Below are positions 41,065-49,167 of a DNA stretch of 60,652 bases, piece after piece. How positions within the stretch are numbered: the first letter of the stretch is position 1; each line of letters starts with the position of its first letter. Under the pieces are notes generated by a model. The model saw nothing but the letters and a program-made list of their open reading frames with translations, made no database searches and was not told the origin of the DNA. Source of the stretch: an uncultured Prevotellaceae bacterium. GTDB taxonomy: Bacteria > Bacteroidota > Bacteroidia > Bacteroidales > Bacteroidaceae. Both the position numbers and the translations under genes were made by a program. The DNA lies in NCBI GenBank assembly GCA_946188395.1, contig CAMHUU010000016.1, forward strand, positions 1-60,652, given 5' to 3'.

Positions 41065-42560
41065 AGCAGCAGTAGCTGCTCCATGTGTTCACGCGAATTG
41101 CTCAGTCGGGGCACCTTGTGCTGGCCTCCCAATTTTCCACGCAACTTCAGCCAGTCGTTAAAGAGTCCGGTGCGGGCCTCGATGATTTCCAGGTGCTGCA
41201 AGGTGATGTCCTTATAGCGTTTGGCTTCGTAGTCGCTGTTCAGCTCCTGCAATTTCCGATCCAACAGGTCAGAGAATTGTGCCAAATCTTTCGGAGCCTT
41301 GGAAAATTCAATGAGCCATTGGTGGCGGCACTTGGCGTTAGCATCCATAAAGACTGGAGCCGCCGTATATTCCAGCACTTCAGCACCCGTCTGCTCGCAG
41401 GCATAGGCCAGTCCCTGTTCGGCATTGTCGACGATGAGTTCCTCGCCAAAGGCATTGATAAAACTCTTGGTACGGCCAGAGATGACGAATTTATAAGGAT
41501 TGGTGGAGGTGAACCGCACCGTATCGCCTATCATGTAGCGCCACAGCCCACACGATGTGGAAATCAGCATGGCGTAGTTCTTGTCCTTTTCCACGCCCCA
41601 CAGAGGAACGATTTTGTGCTCTCCGGTTTCGCCGGAGAGTTCCTGAAACTCATAGAACACCCCATAGTCCAGCATCAGCAGCATGGCCTTGTCCGTCGGG
41701 TCGTCCTGAATGCCAAAGAAACCCTCGCTGGCATTATACGTCTCCATGTAGTGCATGCGGGGCGTGGTAATCAGTTGTTCGTACTGCTTCCGATAGGGCG
41801 TGAAGGCCACACCGCCATGAAAGAACACCTCCAGGTTCGGCCACACCTCTTCCAAGTGTGTCTTACCCGTTATCTCCATCATACAGTTTAGTACGGAGAG
41901 CATCCACGACGGTACACCACTGATGTTGGTGACGTTCTTCGTCATAGCCTCGCGGGCTATCCGTTCGCGCTTCACTTCAAAATCAGAAAGCAAGGCGGTC
42001 TCTTTCTTGGGTACGCGGATGAAATTCACCAGCGGATTGATGTTTTCTATGAGAATGGCGCTGAGATCGCCCACCAGCGAGTCTTTCACATTGTAGTTTG
42101 GCGCATGGCTACCCCCCAGAATCAGTCCGCGTCCGTCGAACATCCTCGACTGGGGATTGTTGCGCAAATAGAGTGCCACAGAGTCGTAACCTCCAGCATA
42201 GTGAATCTTCTGAAGGCCTTCGCTGCTGACGGGTATGAACTTCGACTTGTCGTTCGTCGTTCCGCTCGACTTGGCATACCAACGGACACGTCCTGGCCAA
42301 AGCACATCGGACTCGCCATGACGCATACGGTCTATCTGGCCCTTCAGTTCCTCATAGCTGTTGACGGGATTCATCTTGACGAAGTCGTCGTAGCTTCTCG
42401 TCGTAGCAAAGCCGTGTTCACGACCGTATTCTGTGTCCTTGGCACGGGCTATCAGATGCTGCAACACAGCCCGCTGCAACTCCTCGCCGTGGGTCTGGTG
42501 CAACTCGAGTTCTCGCATGCGCGAGGTGAAAATATGTCTTGCTAAACTTGTTATGCTCAT
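41052..42560 (-). CDS. GH3 auxin-responsive promoter family (acyl-adenylating) protein
   Basis: 502 residues from Met at 42560 (MSITSLARHIFTSRMRELE). The upstream ATG at 42614 lies above the promoter core at 42585-42592. The GH3/JAR1-like acyl-adenylate fold shows the phosphate loop WYAKSSGTTNDKSKFIPVS, GGSHAPNYNVKDS, HYMETYNASEGFFGIQ and the C-terminal hinge FVISGRTKSFINAFGEELIV. Plant GH3 enzymes join amino acids to acids through an adenylate; bacterial members are uncharacterised for substrate, so only an ATP-dependent acid-activating or conjugating role can be proposed. Cytoplasmic. The last codons AAA-TGA fall at the edge of a heptamer tract. Confidence 0.9.
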   Translation of the reverse strand: MSITSLARHIFTSRMRELELHQTHGEELQRAVLQHLIARAKDTEYGREHGFATTRSYDDFVKMNPVNSYEELKGQIDRMRHGESDVLWPGRVRWYAKSSGTTNDKSKFIPVSSEGLQKIHYAGGYDSVALYLRNNPQSRMFDGRGLILGGSHAPNYNVKDSLVGDLSAILIENINPLVNFIRVPKKETALLSDFEVKRERIAREAMTKNVTNISGVPSWMLSVLNCMMEITGKTHLEEVWPNLEVFFHGGVAFTPYRKQYEQLITTPRMHYMETYNASEGFFGIQDDPTDKAMLLMLDYGVFYEFQELSGETGEHKIVPLWGVEKDKNYAMLISTSCGLWRYMIGDTVRFTSTNPYKFVISGRTKSFINAFGEELIVDNAEQGLAYACEQTGAEVLEYTAAPVFMDANAKCRHQWLIEFSKAPKDLAQFSDLLDRKLQELNSDYEAKRYKDITLQHLEIIEARTGLFNDWLKLRGKLGGQHKVPRLSNSREHMEQLLLLNEK

Positions 42561-42584
42561 TGCGTAGTTGTCTAATACAACGTG

Positions 42585-42615
42585 CAAAGGTAGTGCAAAT
42601 CGAATAAAATGCAAA
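42585..42615 (-). promoter_or_regulatory. Promoter for the GH3-family gene
   Basis: TTTG (42612-42615) and TACCTTTG (42585-42592) on the minus strand with a 19-bp gap, 25 bp upstream of the chosen start. Confidence 0.78.
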
Positions 42616-42656
42616 ATAAATTAGCATTTATTTTCATTTTTGAGATGCAGCCTGCC

Positions 42657-42671
42657 TTCACCAAAGGTGAA
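42657..42671. terminator. Short hairpin after murQ
   Basis: TTCACC-AAA-GGTGAA (42657-42671), just past the murQ stop. No T-run follows on the minus strand, so termination is uncertain; an mRNA 3' end structure is possible. Confidence 0.4.
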
Positions 42672-42677
42672 AGATAG

Positions 42678-43541
42678 TCAAAGATAACGTAAATCAAACA
42701 AAAAATCGGAAGAATTTACGATTTTTTTACATGCCTCTTCCACGCTGCCTGCCTCCAACAGGCGCTGGCGGGCCTCTTCATAGTCCAATCCGAGCATTTC
42801 CTGGACCATTCGCGTACCGCGATCCACCAGTTTGGCATTCGTCAACTGCATATTCACCATGCGATTGCCCTGTACACGTCCCAAACGAATCATCAGCGTA
42901 GTGGAAATCATGTTCAGCACCATTTTCTGGGCAGTACCGCTCTTCATGCGACTGGAGCCTGTTACGAACTCTGGGCCCACAATGGTTTCGATGGCGTAGT
43001 CGGCAGCCTGAGCCAAAGGGGTATTAGGATTGCTAGTGATACAACCCGTCAATAGTCCGTTCTGGCGGGCCTGACGGATGGCACCAACCACATAGGGCGT
43101 TGTTCCCGAAGCGGCAATGCCCAACACGGTATCAATGGCAGTAGGCTCGTGTGCCTGCAGGTCTTTCCATCCTTGTTCCGTAATATCCTCGGCTTTTTCA
43201 ACAGCTTTCCGTAGGGCCTTGTCACCTCCGGCAATGATACCCATTACCTTGTTGGCGGGAACACCAAAGGTGGGGGGCAACTCGCTGGCATCCAGCACAC
43301 CCAGTCGGCCGCTGGTTCCTGCACCGATATAGAATAGTCGGCCTCCTTGTTTCATGCGTTCCTCGATGGCTACAACCAGCGCTTCTATCTGGGGAATGAC
43401 TCGCTGCACAGCCTCAGCCACCCTGCAGTCTTCTTCGTTGATGTGCTGTAGCAGTTCCGACACCGACATCTGCTCCAAGTGGTCGAAGCGTGATGGCTGT
43501 TCGGTGATTTTCTCCTTGATGTTGTTATCGTGGTTGCTCAT
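42678..43541 (-). CDS. murQ: N-acetylmuramic acid 6-phosphate etherase
   Basis: 287 residues from Met at 43541 (MSNHDNNIKEKITEQPSRFD). Cleaves the lactyl ether of MurNAc-6-phosphate to GlcNAc-6-phosphate and D-lactate in cell-wall recycling. SIS-domain signatures: GRLFYIGAGTSGRLGVLDAS, ELPPTFG, IAASGTTPYVVGAI and GSSRMKSGTAQKMVLNMIST. A C-terminal helical domain (LDYEEARQRLLEAGSVEEA) is typical. The start overlaps the stop of the histidine kinase gene by 4 bp (43538-43541), so translation is coupled to a two-gene sensor module, an unusual partner for MurQ. Length matches the family (about 270-300). Confidence 0.95.
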   Translation of the reverse strand: MSNHDNNIKEKITEQPSRFDHLEQMSVSELLQHINEEDCRVAEAVQRVIPQIEALVVAIEERMKQGGRLFYIGAGTSGRLGVLDASELPPTFGVPANKVMGIIAGGDKALRKAVEKAEDITEQGWKDLQAHEPTAIDTVLGIAASGTTPYVVGAIRQARQNGLLTGCITSNPNTPLAQAADYAIETIVGPEFVTGSSRMKSGTAQKMVLNMISTTLMIRLGRVQGNRMVNMQLTNAKLVDRGTRMVQEMLGLDYEEARQRLLEAGSVEEACKKIVNSSDFLFDLRYL

Positions 43542-45469
43542 GATGAAGCATTGTTGATAGGCATTTCTATGACGAAACGGCATCCGTCGCGATAAGTGGT
43601 GTCGAGCGTGAGATCGCCGCCAAGACTGATGATGTGGCGCTTGCTCAGCGGCAAACCAAGTCCCAATCCTTCCGTAAGATCGTCAATTTTGGTGAAGGGT
43701 TCGAACATCTGTTCGATTTTCTCTTCAGAAATACCTGGTCCTTTGTCCTCGACACAAAAGCGCACCTTGCTGTCCGTATGTGTGATACGGAGCGACAGAT
43801 GCTTCTGGTCAGCATATTTGGCAGAATTATAAAGCAGTTCCCGCAGGCTGCGCAACAGATAAAGTCTATTGGTGGTGATGCAGAAGTCATCAGTGACGTC
43901 ACTCTCAAACTGAACATTGACATTGGGGGCGTGCGAGAGCAGATTATTGATACTTTCGCGGGCCACCTCGTTGCACGACACAAGCTCTTGCTTTTGGTTG
44001 TTCAACTCTTCAGAGAGTCCACTATCCGAACTGTCGAACAGCATCTGCAACAGACGGGACAGCATATAGCTGTTGTGAAGCATCATATTCTTGATGCTGG
44101 CCATTTCTTCCTGTGCCATACCGTCGCGCAGCACTTGGGCAAAACCCATGATGATGTTCAACGGTGTACGTATCTGGTGCGTTACATTCTGAATAAATGT
44201 TGTCTTTTTCTGGAGAGCCTCCTCTGCCAGTTGTGTTGCTCGTGCCTGCTCCTCATTGCGCTGTTTGGCAACATCGGTCGTATAGCGTATGCTACCCATA
44301 TGGAAGTTCAGCGACTCCTGCATGGTGGCGAAACTGTTTTGCAGTTGTCCGACGACGTCCTCACGCTGGGTATGCGGGCAAAACACTTCGTATTGTCCGT
44401 TGGCAATTTGCCTGGTCAGATTCGATAACTTGGTGACGGGACGAATGGCATGATTCACAGCTCGTCGACAAAGCAGCATAATGGCCACTAATCCAACGAC
44501 GATAAGCAGCGCTATGACGTATCCCAACTGGTGATAACTCTTCAGGATATCACTCTCCGGACAAACCAGTGCCAGACTCCACTCAGTACCAGGCACCGGA
44601 CGATAGCACACCAGACACGGTTCTCCATCGACCACCACATTCATGTGCCCCTGCTTGCCTGCCGTCATCTCGTGTCCCAACGCAATCTGATCGGCGTTTT
44701 CATGGGGGTCGGTATAACTGAATATGGTCCGCTTGAAAACGAGAGCAGGGTTAGGGTGGATGAAATAGTGCCCGTCCTTTCCTATCAGCATAAAATAGGC
44801 ATTGGGATAAGGATGGCTGGAAGAATCGACAGTCTGGGCAAGATTGCGCAGCGAGAGGTCGGTAGAAATGACACCTAACATACGGCCGTCGTCCTTGTAT
44901 AGTGGTTTACAATACGATGCTATCATTTCGGTGGTGTAGAGCCCTATTTCGTTGAAATCGTCAAAGGGGTCTACCCAACAGGGCTTTCCCAACTTCTTCG
45001 GAGTCTTATACCACACTTTTTCGTAATAATCGTACTCTTCCTCACGGACGGTAGTCACCGAATCGACCTCTGCCTGACCATCCGTGTGTATTTTTTCGCG
45101 AACGGAATAGGCTGAGAAATAACGGCCATACTCTGGGAACATATCCGGCTCAGCGGTGATGGAACAGCCATTTACGTGACGGTTCAGTCGAACAATACGA
45201 TCTGTCAACCCCAGCAGCACTTCCGGTTGGAAGTTTTCCTCGGCAATCCACTCGTTAGAATTGGTCGCAGTTTCGATGGTGTTCATATAAGTCCTGATGC
45301 GCTGCGTGGCACTATTAAGGACATTGGTAGCATGCTCTGTCGCCTCCTGGCGGATGAAGTTACGCGACTGCCAGAACAAGATACCCAGCGACAAGATGAA
45401 AATGGGTATTGCCATCAGCAGGATGCCATGACTCATTTTCAGGGAAAGACTCTTACGAATTCTACTCAT
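43538..45469 (-). CDS. Cache-domain sensor histidine kinase (orphan)
   Basis: 643 residues from Met at 45469 (MSRIRKSLSLKMSHGILLMA). TM1 (about 12-32), a long periplasmic double-Cache domain (EYDYYEKVWYKTPKKLGKPC, GLYTTEMIASYCKPLYKDDG, FMLIGKDGHYFIHPNPALVF), TM2 (about 300-320), HAMP, then DHp with phospho-acceptor His431 in NVTHQIRTPLNIIMGFAQ. The ATPase domain has N box LRELLYNSAKYADQ, G1 VEDKGPGISEEKI, F box MFEPFTK and G2 GLGLGLPLSKR. It ends there, with no receiver domain, and no response regulator is adjacent. It overlaps the upstream sensor gene by 8 bp and murQ by 4 bp. Confidence 0.92.
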   Translation of the reverse strand: MSRIRKSLSLKMSHGILLMAIPIFILSLGILFWQSRNFIRQEATEHATNVLNSATQRIRTYMNTIETATNSNEWIAEENFQPEVLLGLTDRIVRLNRHVNGCSITAEPDMFPEYGRYFSAYSVREKIHTDGQAEVDSVTTVREEEYDYYEKVWYKTPKKLGKPCWVDPFDDFNEIGLYTTEMIASYCKPLYKDDGRMLGVISTDLSLRNLAQTVDSSSHPYPNAYFMLIGKDGHYFIHPNPALVFKRTIFSYTDPHENADQIALGHEMTAGKQGHMNVVVDGEPCLVCYRPVPGTEWSLALVCPESDILKSYHQLGYVIALLIVVGLVAIMLLCRRAVNHAIRPVTKLSNLTRQIANGQYEVFCPHTQREDVVGQLQNSFATMQESLNFHMGSIRYTTDVAKQRNEEQARATQLAEEALQKKTTFIQNVTHQIRTPLNIIMGFAQVLRDGMAQEEMASIKNMMLHNSYMLSRLLQMLFDSSDSGLSEELNNQKQELVSCNEVARESINNLLSHAPNVNVQFESDVTDDFCITTNRLYLLRSLRELLYNSAKYADQKHLSLRITHTDSKVRFCVEDKGPGISEEKIEQMFEPFTKIDDLTEGLGLGLPLSKRHIISLGGDLTLDTTYRDGCRFVIEMPINNASS

Positions 45470-46844
45470 GTGGCTCCTCCTTTCCTCTTTCCTTATCGGC
45501 AGCATCCAACAGTTGATTCAATATGTCAGTAATGACTTTGCTTTGAGACTTGATGGTATCCACTTCCTGTGCACACTTGTCGCGATATTCCTCTGTACGT
45601 TCTTGCGACTCCGATTGGCAGAGCCGTTCCACACTGGCAGCGATGGCCTTGGCGGGCTCCATCATCTGGTTGGTCATATTGTGCAAGAAAGCTATCTTCA
45701 TGTGATCGGCCTCTTGAGCCTGACCATACACCTTTCGCAGGCTCTCACCATGCTCCTCCAGGGTTTTCAGCAGTTGTTCCAATTCGCTGACATGGATGGA
45801 CAAAGACTGCTGCATCTGCTGGAAACGTTCCTGCAACTGGCCAATTTCATCCTCTCTCAGTGTTGAATGTTGAGTGATCCCACATTCCTCATTCCACTCT
45901 CCACTGGCTATGCGCTGTGCCGATTTTGTCAACATCTGCAGAGGCAGCAATTGGCGGTGAGTAATCAGCCAGCAGAGTGCAAAGAACAACAGCAGGCTCA
46001 CAACGGCAATGCCCAACACATAATATAGCAACTGGTTGTATTCGCCAAAGATATCGTTCTCCGGATAGATTACACCCACGCTCCAATCGAGCTTGACGCT
46101 AGTGCGTCCTGGTACGTCGGCGCGCAAGAACGGTTTGTAGAACACATAATTCTCGTGGCCGTCCATCGTGAAACACTTGTAACCGGTCTCTCCGGCCACC
46201 ATGGCGTCTGCCACCTCCTTAATGCTGGCATTTTTCCCGCCTTCCGTCTGGGTATAAATGGTCTGGTGCAGCAGCTTATCTTTGTCGGGGTGTACGATGT
46301 ATGAGCCCTTACTATCCAGCAGGGTGCTGTAACCATTGGGCGACGGCTTCGACGAAAGGATAATCTGTGAAATCAGCGCTATCGACACATGGCTGTCCAC
46401 CTTGCCGATGCACTGACCTTGCCGATTGTAGATGGGCAGGCTGAAAATGGCTGTTTTCTCACGCGACCATCCTGTCCACACTTTCTCCGCCGGAACCACA
46501 GAGTCCGGATGCAGCACGATGTCACAATTCAGAATATATGGGTTACAATCCGCTATGCGCTTGCTGTAGGCCTTCATTTGCTCTGGATCGTCAAGATGAG
46601 CCAACATATCCCAATAGATGTTACCCACCGACTGCTCTACGCTCAACAGAATGTTGTCGATGTGCTGCACGGTGCTCTCCAACGTCTGCTCAGCGCTCTG
46701 TAGGGCCTCTTGTTTCAGTGCCTGGCGCGAGAAATGGAACAACACTGCCAACGATAACGACAAAAGAATCGCTACCGCAAGGACTACCATCAGACTCAGT
46801 CTAAAGGATAAGGTCCTGGAGATTTGTTTCGCCCATTTCCACAT
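45462..46844 (-). CDS. Cache-domain membrane sensor with degenerate kinase-like C-terminus
   Basis: 460 residues from Met at 46844 (MWKWAKQISRTLSFRLSLM). TM1, a periplasmic Cache domain (TAIFSLPIYNRQGQCIGKVD, GYSTLLDSKGSYIVHPDKDK), TM2, HAMP, a coiled coil, and a DHp-like helix FLHNMTNQMMEPAKAI. The position of the phospho-acceptor His in its neighbour (NVTHQIRTP) is Asn392 here, and the protein ends after a second helix, with no ATPase domain. It is thus a paralogue of the following kinase that cannot phosphorylate itself. The HAMP-coiled-coil part contains ECGITQHSTL, encoded by a repeat-like stretch (45861-45905). An 8-bp overlap couples it to the kinase gene. Confidence 0.85.
   Translation of the reverse strand: MWKWAKQISRTLSFRLSLMVVLAVAILLSLSLAVLFHFSRQALKQEALQSAEQTLESTVQHIDNILLSVEQSVGNIYWDMLAHLDDPEQMKAYSKRIADCNPYILNCDIVLHPDSVVPAEKVWTGWSREKTAIFSLPIYNRQGQCIGKVDSHVSIALISQIILSSKPSPNGYSTLLDSKGSYIVHPDKDKLLHQTIYTQTEGGKNASIKEVADAMVAGETGYKCFTMDGHENYVFYKPFLRADVPGRTSVKLDWSVGVIYPENDIFGEYNQLLYYVLGIAVVSLLLFFALCWLITHRQLLPLQMLTKSAQRIASGEWNEECGITQHSTLREDEIGQLQERFQQMQQSLSIHVSELEQLLKTLEEHGESLRKVYGQAQEADHMKIAFLHNMTNQMMEPAKAIAASVERLCQSESQERTEEYRDKCAQEVDTIKSQSKVITDILNQLLDAADKERGKEEPHE
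45861..45905. repeat. Repeat-like stretch inside the sensor gene
   Basis: GTGTTGAATGTTGAGTGATCCCACATTCCTCATTCCACTCTCCACTGG: a TTGAATG-type pair next to ATTCCTC/ATTCCAC/TCTCCAC heptamers, read in frame within the HAMP-to-coiled-coil region. Confidence 0.6.
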
Positions 46845-46853
46845 ATTTCGCTG

Positions 46854-46861
46854 CAAAGTTA
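46854..46861 (-). promoter_or_regulatory. Promoter -7 element for the sensor-kinase-murQ operon
   Basis: TAACTTTG on the minus strand, 10 bp above the ATG at 46844; it argues against the longer start at 46907. The spacing to a possible TTTG is non-standard. Confidence 0.55.
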
Positions 46862-46942
46862 CGAATAAGCGAGCACAAAAACGAAAGAAAAGGAATTTTT
46901 CTTTCATTTTGTCGATAAGAGTACAAAAAACAACGATTTCGT

Positions 46943-46973
46943 TTTGCCGTGAGTAAATCTTTTGCTATCTTTG
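46943..46973 (+). promoter_or_regulatory. Promoter for the pgeF-like gene
   Basis: TTTG at 46943-46946 and TATCTTTG at 46966-46973, 19 bp apart, 28 bp before the ATG. Confidence 0.78.
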
Positions 46974-47001
46974 CCTGCGAAATAAAAAGGAAAAACTAGT
47001 G

Positions 47002-47805
47002 ATGCAACAGCCGCAACTCGACTATTACGACATGGGGCCTGATGTGGTGGCCTTCAGCAGTACCCGGCATGGAGGCTGCAGCGAGGGCAACTATGCGGCA
47101 TTCAATATCAACCGCTATTGCGGTGACAACGACGACAATATCCGCCAAAATCGCGAGGCGCTGTGCCAATTGCTAGGTATCAGCGACAGCCAGCTCGTCA
47201 TGCCCCATCAGGTACATCTCACGAAGGTTGCCAAGATTGACAGGGCATTCATGGCACTCGACACTACAGAGCGACAAGGCGCACTGGAAGGTGTCGACGC
47301 CCTGATGACCGACCTTCCCAACGTGTGCATCGGCGTATCTACTGCCGATTGCATCCCCATCTTGCTCTACGACAGCGTCCACCATGCCCTTTGTGCTATT
47401 CATGCCGGCTGGCGGGGCACCGTCCAGCATATTGCCGTAAAAGCCATTCAGGCCATGACCGAAACCTATGGCACGCAGCCTCAGCACCTCATGGCACAAA
47501 TTGGGCCCGGCATCCATCTCGACTGCTTTGAGGTGGGCGACGAAGTCTACCAGGCCTTCGCACAAGAAGGATTCGACATGTCGACTATCAGTCGCCGTTA
47601 CCCCACCTCCGATGGATTGGGCGAAAAATGGCACATCGACCTGCCCGAGTGCAACCGCCAGCAACTCCTTGCAGCAGGCTTGTTGTCAGAGTCTGTCAAG
47701 GTCTCACCCGTCTGCACCTTCCTGCAGTCCGCCGACTACTTCTCAGCCCGCCGCTTAGGCATCAATTCCGGCCGCATCTTCACCGGCATCATCAACCCAT
47801 ACTAA
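47002..47805 (+). CDS. pgeF: PgeF/YfiH (LACC1-like) purine nucleoside/peptidoglycan editing factor
   Basis: 267 residues from ATG at 47002 (a GTG immediately upstream could also be read). Multicopper-oxidase-like fold of the YfiH family: FSSTRHGGCSEGNYAAFNIN at the start, LVMPHQVHLTK, GVDALMTDLPNVCIGVSTADC (zinc-site Cys) and IHAGWRGTVQHIAVKAI (catalytic HAGW). Family members cleave or deaminate purine nucleosides, and E. coli YfiH corrects wrong amino acids in muropeptides. Cytoplasmic. It is convergent with the antiporter gene, with only 6 bp between stops and no terminator. The neighbouring operon encodes MurQ, so a cell-wall recycling link is possible but unproven. Confidence 0.9.
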   Translation: MQQPQLDYYDMGPDVVAFSSTRHGGCSEGNYAAFNINRYCGDNDDNIRQNREALCQLLGISDSQLVMPHQVHLTKVAKIDRAFMALDTTERQGALEGVDALMTDLPNVCIGVSTADCIPILLYDSVHHALCAIHAGWRGTVQHIAVKAIQAMTETYGTQPQHLMAQIGPGIHLDCFEVGDEVYQAFAQEGFDMSTISRRYPTSDGLGEKWHIDLPECNRQQLLAAGLLSESVKVSPVCTFLQSADYFSARRLGINSGRIFTGIINPY

Positions 47806-47811
47806 ACGGAC

Positions 47812-49158
47812 CTATTTACCCGCATTCTCGTCGTGCGCACTCATATTCTTGATCATCAGATTCACCAGGCGCTTCGTGATGAAGGTGTGGCGAACGGCAT
47901 GTCGTACCTTGTCTGCAATCGACGGGCCATCGGACGAGGCATCAGTCTCCGCTGCTGCCATCTGCTGCTCGCGACGGTCTATCTTGGCGCGCAGGCTCGG
48001 CGAGGCGTGGTTGTAGAGGAACGTGTAGCACGGTAGCGCAGCCTTCATGACATAAGGAGTGAGGAACGTCGTCACCACACTGGATGCCACGATGATAGGA
48101 TAGATGGCCGGATGAAGGACGCCCAAATTGGTGCCCAGCGAAGCGATGATGAACGAAAACTCGCCAATCTGCACGAACGAGAAGCTGGTCTGCATCGCAT
48201 CGCGCATCGTGGCGCCGCCCCACCAGCAACCCAAGGTGCCGAAGAGTATCATGCCGATAATCACTACCAGGCAGACCCAGAAGATGCTCACCGAGTATTC
48301 CACCAAGGAGGCGGGGTCGATGAGCATGCCCACAGAGACGAAGAAGATGGCGGCAAAGACATTCTTCAGCGGCGTCATCAGCTTCTCGATACGGTGCGAC
48401 TCCACCGTCTCGGCAAGGATAGAACCCATCACGAAGGCACCAAGGGCACTGCTGAAACCGGCTTCCTCAGCTGTGAGCACCATGCCTAAGCACAGACCCA
48501 AGGCGAGGATAATCAGCGTTTCGTCATTCAGATGTTTCTTGACTATGCGCAGCAGCGTCGGGATAATCAGGATGCCGCAGATGAACCATACCGCGAGCGT
48601 GAGAGCTAGAATGAGCACCTTGTTGAGCAGTTCAGCGCCTTCGAACTGATGGCGGATGGCGATACTGGAGAGCAGTACCATCAGCACTACTGCCACCACA
48701 TCCTCCACAATCAGGATGCTGGTAGCACCCTTGACGAAACGCTCCTTGCTCTTGCCTGCCTCGTCAATGGCCTTCATCACGATGGTAGTACTCGACATGC
48801 AGAGCATGCCTGCCAGGAACAGCGAGTTAATCATATCCAGTCCGGCATCTTGGCCCACCAAGTAGCCCCACGCCATCATGCCCAAGATGATGGTCATAGC
48901 ACCTACAGCGGCTATCTTGCCGCTGCTGATGAGGTTCTTGAGGCGGAACTCCAGACCGATGCAGAACAACACAAACAGCACTCCTATGTCTCCCCATGCC
49001 TTTACGTTATCCGTATTCACCAGGGTTTCACCAAACAAATGCGGGCCTACCAAGACACCAGCAACGATATAACCCAGCACCACCGGCTGTTTCAACAACT
49101 TAAACACGATACTGACCACTGCGGCCGTAATCATCAAAATGTATAAATCTTGTACCAT
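47812..49158 (-). CDS. CPA2-family cation/proton antiporter
   Basis: 448 residues, inner membrane, about 12 hydrophobic segments. KefB/NapA-like features: KQPVVLGYIVAGVLVGPHLF in TM1-2, GVLFVLFCIGLEF, CMSSTTIVMKAID and SILIVEDVVAVVLMVLLSS (the conserved ED-type pair of electroneutral exchangers), and IFFVSVGMLIDP. The chain ends soon after the last membrane segment with a Lys/Glu-rich tail and no TrkA-N nucleotide-binding domain. It exchanges Na+ or K+ for H+ for pH and ion balance. It begins 10 bp after the amidohydrolase stop. Ion specificity cannot be read from the sequence. Confidence 0.9.
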   Translation of the reverse strand: MVQDLYILMITAAVVSIVFKLLKQPVVLGYIVAGVLVGPHLFGETLVNTDNVKAWGDIGVLFVLFCIGLEFRLKNLISSGKIAAVGAMTIILGMMAWGYLVGQDAGLDMINSLFLAGMLCMSSTTIVMKAIDEAGKSKERFVKGATSILIVEDVVAVVLMVLLSSIAIRHQFEGAELLNKVLILALTLAVWFICGILIIPTLLRIVKKHLNDETLIILALGLCLGMVLTAEEAGFSSALGAFVMGSILAETVESHRIEKLMTPLKNVFAAIFFVSVGMLIDPASLVEYSVSIFWVCLVVIIGMILFGTLGCWWGGATMRDAMQTSFSFVQIGEFSFIIASLGTNLGVLHPAIYPIIVASSVVTTFLTPYVMKAALPCYTFLYNHASPSLRAKIDRREQQMAAAETDASSDGPSIADKVRHAVRHTFITKRLVNLMIKNMSAHDENAGK

Positions 49159-49167
49159 AAAAATTCA

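Noticed and set aside
45462..46844. Frameshifted full-length histidine kinase
   Set aside because: After the degenerate helix the frame ends in normal sequence that overlaps the next gene's start; no leftover ATPase domain is found in another frame, since the next ATPase domain belongs to a complete kinase.
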